From positions 1-10,162 of the forward strand of contig CAZKYS010000085.1 in the NCBI GenBank assembly GCA_964557085.1: DNA of 10,162 nucleotides, written 5' to 3'. Both the position numbers and the translations under genes were made by a program. The notes below the pieces were generated by a model that worked only from the letters and a program-made list of their open reading frames with translations, did not search any database and had not been told where the DNA came from. This DNA comes from Pseudaquidulcibacter sp964557085 (lineage in GTDB: Bacteria > Pseudomonadota > Alphaproteobacteria > Caulobacterales > Aquidulcibacteraceae). Shown here piece after piece: positions 6,980 through 10,162 of this stretch (position 1 is its first letter; every line of letters begins with the position of its first letter).

Positions 6980-7077
6980 AATGCTTTTTAGCAAATTTAT
7001 TTATGATGAAAAGTGCGGCGCATTGCCCAGTTTGTGCCCAAAAACAGACATAATGGTTGTTTATTCTTTTTTTGAAT

Positions 7078-7100
7078 TTATATTATGTGATATAATATAA
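7078..7100. promoter_or_regulatory. Extended -10 promoter overlapped by a perfect inverted repeat
   Basis: TGATATAAT (7088-7096) is a perfect extended -10 (TGnTATAAT) for the gene starting at 7123, with transcription expected near 7103. It has no good -35, which extended -10 promoters can lack. The site lies within a perfect 9-bp dyad, TTATATTAT (7078-7086) and ATAATATAA (7092-7100) around a 5-nt GTGAT centre. A dyad of this size over a -10 suggests a repressor operator; the regulator is not identifiable here. The same region could serve the divergent phosphatase gene. Confidence 0.55.
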
Positions 7101-7122
7101 CAATCGTCACGTCGGGATAATT

Positions 7123-7866
7123 ATGAAGAAAATTTTTATTTTGCTTTTTGCACTTCTTGCCCCAAAGCTTGCATTTGCGCAGACTGCTGTAAAAGTTGAT
7201 TTTGGCGATACACCTAAGCCTGAAAAGGGTAATTTAGAAAAATTACTTGATGAAGATACGATTGGCAAAAATTATCGTAAATTATCAAAAATACTTGGCA
7301 CTGCAGTTTCGGTTAATGGGCGCAAGCGTGATTATATAGTCGATAATTGCAAAGTAAGATTATGGGTATTTCGCAATGAAGGGCGTGTAAACCCACAATA
7401 TGACGGTATCATAGAGGCCGTTGAAACTGAAATTTCACCAACTTGCACCTTCAAATTTACCGATATTTTCCTATCATTATCGCCGCAAAAAACCGCAAAT
7501 GAAATTGTCATAAAAGATGTTTCAAAGCCCGAAACCGAATTTTATAGCAAATGTTTTGTTGAATGCGGCGAGGCCAAATTCGAACCTGTTGAGTTTCGTT
7601 ATGGACTAAAAAAAGAAGACGGCTATCTTGCAATTGATTTTATAATCGATCCAATTCTAAATGAGCAAAGTGCAATTCTTGCAAATAAAATTTCCGATAA
7701 TTTTAAAGCGGGCGGCGTAAAAATATCCGATGATATAAATTGCGATCAAACACGCAATAAAGCCGCAATCAAAGCCTTTGAAGATCAAAAAATCACCCGA
7801 ATTCGCTTTGGAATGGAAGATATGGACAGGGAAAACCTGCCAAGCTGTAAGGCTGCAGCTGAATAA
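7123..7866 (+). CDS. Exported six-cysteine protein of unknown function
   Basis: I do not recognise this 247-residue protein. It starts with a textbook Sec signal peptide: MKK, a leucine-rich core, and a likely cut after AFA (residue 19), leaving Gln20 as the mature N-terminus; there is no lipobox Cys, so it is not a lipoprotein. The mature part has six cysteines (76, 108, 144, 148, 207, 242), an even number compatible with three disulfides, including the pair CFVEC. It lacks further membrane segments, has many charged residues and alternates short hydrophobic beta-like stretches (71-83, 95-118, 168-176), suggesting a compact periplasmic domain. GGGA (7114-7117) is a modest ribosome binding site 5 nt before the ATG. 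Upstream is a dyad over an extended -10 promoter. The stop abuts that of aroC on the other strand. No catalytic motif is visible. Confidence 0.88.
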   Translation: MKKIFILLFALLAPKLAFAQTAVKVDFGDTPKPEKGNLEKLLDEDTIGKNYRKLSKILGTAVSVNGRKRDYIVDNCKVRLWVFRNEGRVNPQYDGIIEAVETEISPTCTFKFTDIFLSLSPQKTANEIVIKDVSKPETEFYSKCFVECGEAKFEPVEFRYGLKKEDGYLAIDFIIDPILNEQSAILANKISDNFKAGGVKISDDINCDQTRNKAAIKAFEDQKITRIRFGMEDMDRENLPSCKAAAE

Positions 7867-8958
7867 TTAGCCTACCTGCGCCCTATGCATTAATTTCATA
7901 TCGGCAAGAACGCACGCCATCATTGCTTCGGCAACGGGGACGGCGCGTATGCCTACGCATGGGTCGTGGCGGCCTTTGGTTATTATGTCGATTTCTTCGT
8001 GTTTGCGATTGAGGGATTTTACGGGTGTCAAAAGGCTGCTGGTTGGTTTGATGCTCATACGGACCACAATATCTTGCCCTGTTGAAAGCCCTGCCAATAC
8101 ACCGCCATTATTATTGGATTTAAAGGCGATTTTGCCATTTTCATCCAAATACATTTCATCGGCATTTTCATGGCCCATTAATTCTGCCGCGCCAAATCCT
8201 GCGCCAATTTCAACGCCCTTAACAGCATTAATGCTCATCATAGCAGATGCAAGTTCGCTTTCAATTTTTGCATAAACGGGCGCGCCCCACCCGACAGGAA
8301 CACCACTTGCGATAACTTCAACCACAGCGCCAATTGAAGTGCCGCTTTTGCGGATATCATCCAAATATTCTTCCCAAACCGATACAATTTCTGCATCGGG
8401 TGAAAAGAATGGATTTTGATTTATTTGGTTTAAATCAATTTTGGTGCGGTCAATTTCGTGCTTGCCAATTTTGGTTAAATAGCCCGTGATTTTAATTTCA
8501 TCGCCCAAAATCTTTTTCGCGACTGCGCCAGCTGCAACGCGTGCCGCAGTTTCACGCGCAGAAGTTCGCCCGCCGCCACGATAATCACGAACGCCATATT
8601 TAGCATCATAAACATAATCACCATGCCCTGGGCGCCATGCTTTGGCAATTTCGCCATAATCTTTTGAGCGTTGGTCAGTATTGCGTATCATAAGGCTGAT
8701 TGGTGTGCCTGTTGTTACTTGCCCATTTGTGTCTTCATCTTCGAAAACACCAGATAGGATTTCAACCAAATCATCTTCGCGTCTTTGGGTTACAAATTTG
8801 CTTTGCCCTGGTTTTCGCCTATCCAAATCACCCTGAATATCGACGGCTGTAAGGGGGATATTTGGTGGGCAACCATCAATCACGCACCCAAGCGCAGGCC
8901 CATGCGATTCACCCCAAGTAGTAACACGAAACAAATGACCAAATGTATTATAAGACAT
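7867..8958 (-). CDS. aroC: Chorismate synthase AroC
   Basis: AroC converts 5-enolpyruvylshikimate-3-phosphate to chorismate, the last shared step towards aromatic amino acids, folate and quinones; it needs reduced FMN although no net redox occurs. The 363-residue length is normal. All family signatures are visible: WGESHGPALG (15-24), the RRKPGQSK block (47-54), RPGHGDYVYDAKYG (109-122) with the conserved His112, RGGGRTSARETAARV (127-141), and RHDPCVGIRAVPVAEAM (330-346). No flavin-reductase domain is fused, so it is the monofunctional bacterial type that depends on externally reduced FMN. AAGAAGGG just upstream supports the ATG at 8958. It is convergent with the six-cysteine gene with zero intergenic bases, and is not in an operon with aroG despite the shared pathway. 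The last 40 or so codons are richer in C-ending synonyms than the first ones. Confidence 0.98.
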   Translation of the reverse strand: MSYNTFGHLFRVTTWGESHGPALGCVIDGCPPNIPLTAVDIQGDLDRRKPGQSKFVTQRREDDLVEILSGVFEDEDTNGQVTTGTPISLMIRNTDQRSKDYGEIAKAWRPGHGDYVYDAKYGVRDYRGGGRTSARETAARVAAGAVAKKILGDEIKITGYLTKIGKHEIDRTKIDLNQINQNPFFSPDAEIVSVWEEYLDDIRKSGTSIGAVVEVIASGVPVGWGAPVYAKIESELASAMMSINAVKGVEIGAGFGAAELMGHENADEMYLDENGKIAFKSNNNGGVLAGLSTGQDIVVRMSIKPTSSLLTPVKSLNRKHEEIDIITKGRHDPCVGIRAVPVAEAMMACVLADMKLMHRAQVG

Positions 8959-9158
8959 AAGCCCTTCTTAAGCGCAATTAATTAAAAAAGACAATACTCG
9001 AAAATTCTAAATCACCTGTCATGCCGCAATTGTTGTGATGTGAAATAAGAAATCTCAAACGTGTTTTAAGAAACATGCTAATAGGTATATTATCGGTTAA
9101 AGCATTTCTTGCGAAATCAAGGTTACAATTTTTTTCAAATAATTTTTTTAAAAATTAT
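8959..9158. other. Gap upstream of aroC and downstream of the chemoreceptor gene
   Basis: These 200 bp must carry the aroC promoter and the 3' end of the chemoreceptor transcript. The aroC ribosome binding site is AAGAAGGG on the - strand (8962-8969). I find no convincing -35/-10 pair. Near the chemoreceptor stop the sequence is very AT-rich, with an all-A/T potential stem on the - strand around 9139-9158, too weak to call a terminator, and a small ATTTC-GCAA-GAAAT stem at about 9102-9115. No RNA gene was recognised. Confidence 0.5.
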
Positions 9159-10162
9159 CTAAATTACTTTTTTTACCTCTATCAGAAAATCATTTACCGA
9201 TGCGCGCATCATACCACTTTTATTTGTTAATTGAGCAGAAGTCTCTAGAATTTGCTCTGTTGCGGAGCCGTAATCATTAATAACGCGGCTTATTGACCCA
9301 ATGCTAGAACTTACTTCCATCGTACCTGTTGAGGCTTGGTCAATATTGCGTGCTACTTCGCTTGTGGCCGCACTTTGCTCTTCTACCGCCGCAGCTATTG
9401 CAGTTGCAATTTCACTTACTTCATTAATTGTTTTCGATATAGTATTTATGGATTTAACCGCTTGAGAACTCGCGTTTTGAATTTCATAAATCTGAATCTT
9501 AATATCATCAGTTGCTTTAGCGGTTTGGTTAGCTAGTGCTTTGACTTCAGATGCAACTACGGCAAAACCTTTTCCAGCATCGCCCGCCCTTGCAGCTTCA
9601 ATGGTTGCATTAAGCGCTAGTAAGTTAGTTTGGCTTGCAATATCAATAATTATGGAAAGAATATTTCCAATTTTTTCTGAACTTTCTGATAAATTATTTA
9701 TATCAGCAGTGGCTTGTTCGACACTTTTAACAGCATCAATAGTGATTAATGATGATTGCGTAACTTGCTGATTAATCTCAGAAACTGAATTAGCCATTTC
9801 TTCAGTGGCGGCGGCAACAGAATTTACATTTGCTGATGATTGTTCAGCAGCAGCGGCAACTGATGTAGATTGTTCAGCGGCAATAGTTGATGAAGCGCGT
9901 AAAGTTGTCGATAGTGCTTCAAGCTCACTTGCGTTAGTTGATACCGATTCAACTACTTCATCCACTTTGCTTTCAAATACACTAACAACGCTGGAAAACG
10001 CGGTAACTTTCCGTTCGATTGTATCCATGGCATTATTTGCTGCACGGCTAGCCTCGCCAAAGGCGCCCGGCATACCGCGTTCGCTTATTCTACGGTAATA
10101 TTTATTCGCCGCCATATATTCAAGTGATGCCCTTGATTCACGTATATATGCATCTGAACGGT
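9159..10162 (-). CDS. Methyl-accepting chemotaxis protein, C-terminal signalling part (5' end outside window)
   Basis: The frame stays open through the right edge (upstream residues RSDAYIRESRASLEY precede the ATG at 10115), so the in-window Met is probably internal and the sensor domain lies outside. Numbering from that Met, the protein is a long coiled coil rich in Ala, Ser and Glu. The hairpin tip that contacts CheA and CheW lies at about 158-197 (DNA about 9525-9644), with the family-defining IASQTNLLALNATIEAARAG followed by GKGFAVVASEVKALA. Paired-Glu stretches at 101-108 (AAATEEMA) and 240-250 (IAAAVEEQSAA) look like methylation sites for CheR/CheB. The segment at 1-34 resembles a HAMP-like linker. 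No membrane helix is visible, so a cytoplasmic receptor is possible, but the missing N-terminus decides this. The C-terminus (VKKVI) lacks the CheR-tethering NWETF-type pentapeptide. It implies a motile or chemotactic organism. Confidence 0.93.
   Translation of the reverse strand, partial: RSDAYIRESRASLEYMAANKYYRRISERGMPGAFGEASRAANNAMDTIERKVTAFSSVVSVFESKVDEVVESVSTNASELEALSTTLRASSTIAAEQSTSVAAAAEQSSANVNSVAAATEEMANSVSEINQQVTQSSLITIDAVKSVEQATADINNLSESSEKIGNILSIIIDIASQTNLLALNATIEAARAGDAGKGFAVVASEVKALANQTAKATDDIKIQIYEIQNASSQAVKSINTISKTINEVSEIATAIAAAVEEQSAATSEVARNIDQASTGTMEVSSSIGSISRVINDYGSATEQILETSAQLTNKSGMMRASVNDFLIEVKKVI

Noticed and set aside
6980..6994. N-terminal extension of the phosphatase to the TTG at 6994
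   Set aside because: The ATG at 6979 places the RHG motif at the usual distance from the N-terminus, and no ribosome binding site supports the TTG.
7003..7053. A 16-codon + strand ORF encoding a CPVC-containing peptide
   Set aside because: Very short, no ribosome binding site, and it lies in the leader of the divergent phosphatase gene; chance is the simpler explanation.
7850..7873. AGGCT/AGCCT inverted repeat around the abutting stops of the six-cysteine gene and aroC
   Set aside because: Only 5 bp with a 14-nt loop and no T tail; too weak for a terminator call.
8967..8984. TTAA-rich stretch upstream of aroC as a CtrA box
   Set aside because: Spacing between TTAA copies is 6 or 10 bases, not the 7 of the known TTAA-N7-TTAA site.
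9075..9230. A 51-codon + strand ORF starting MLIGILSVKAF across the 3' end of the chemoreceptor gene
   Set aside because: It is antisense to the well-supported chemoreceptor coding region, has no clear ribosome binding site, and its composition (Phe, Asn, Lys, Tyr) simply reflects A/T runs.

Overview
This window reads as an ordinary chromosomal segment of an AT-rich alphaproteobacterium. That placement is an inference from gene types: a class II (plant/actinobacterial-type) DAHP synthase with an alphaproteobacterial-style N-terminus, a PPi-type phosphofructokinase, a glycosyltransferase of a kind I associate with alphaproteobacteria, and a soluble-looking chemoreceptor. Most codons end in T or A. 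I see no tRNA, rRNA, CRISPR array, transposase, integrase or phage gene, and no clear new multi-gene system. The novelty is limited to two exported proteins of unknown role and several regulatory or architectural details.

Layout, left to right. On the + strand are the 3' part of a GT2-like glycosyltransferase gene (cut by the left edge) and murB (cell-wall precursor synthesis), 17 nt apart. A 251-bp gene-free stretch with three hairpins in a row follows, lying downstream of aroG on the - strand. aroG (first step of the shikimate pathway) is divergent from pfp (reversible PPi-dependent glycolysis) across a 185-bp shared control region. pfp converges on a multi-pass M50 site-2-protease homologue, and the two share a GC-rich hairpin that encodes the last residues of the protease. 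The M50 gene is divergent, across 78 bp, from a secreted Sel1-repeat protein.

The right half repeats the head-to-head and tail-to-tail pattern. The Sel1 gene abuts a histidine phosphatase gene stop to stop. The phosphatase gene is divergent from a secreted six-cysteine protein of unknown function, whose promoter is overlapped by a perfect inverted repeat. That gene abuts aroC (chorismate synthase, last step of the shikimate pathway), again stop to stop. After a 200-bp gap, the C-terminal signalling half of a methyl-accepting chemotaxis protein runs off the right edge.

Functionally, aroG and aroC begin and end the shikimate route to chorismate, and pfp acts in the glycolytic route that yields PEP, a DAHP synthase substrate. 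They are separate transcription units here. The alternating orientation implies that most genes are monocistronic; only the glycosyltransferase-murB pair could be co-transcribed.
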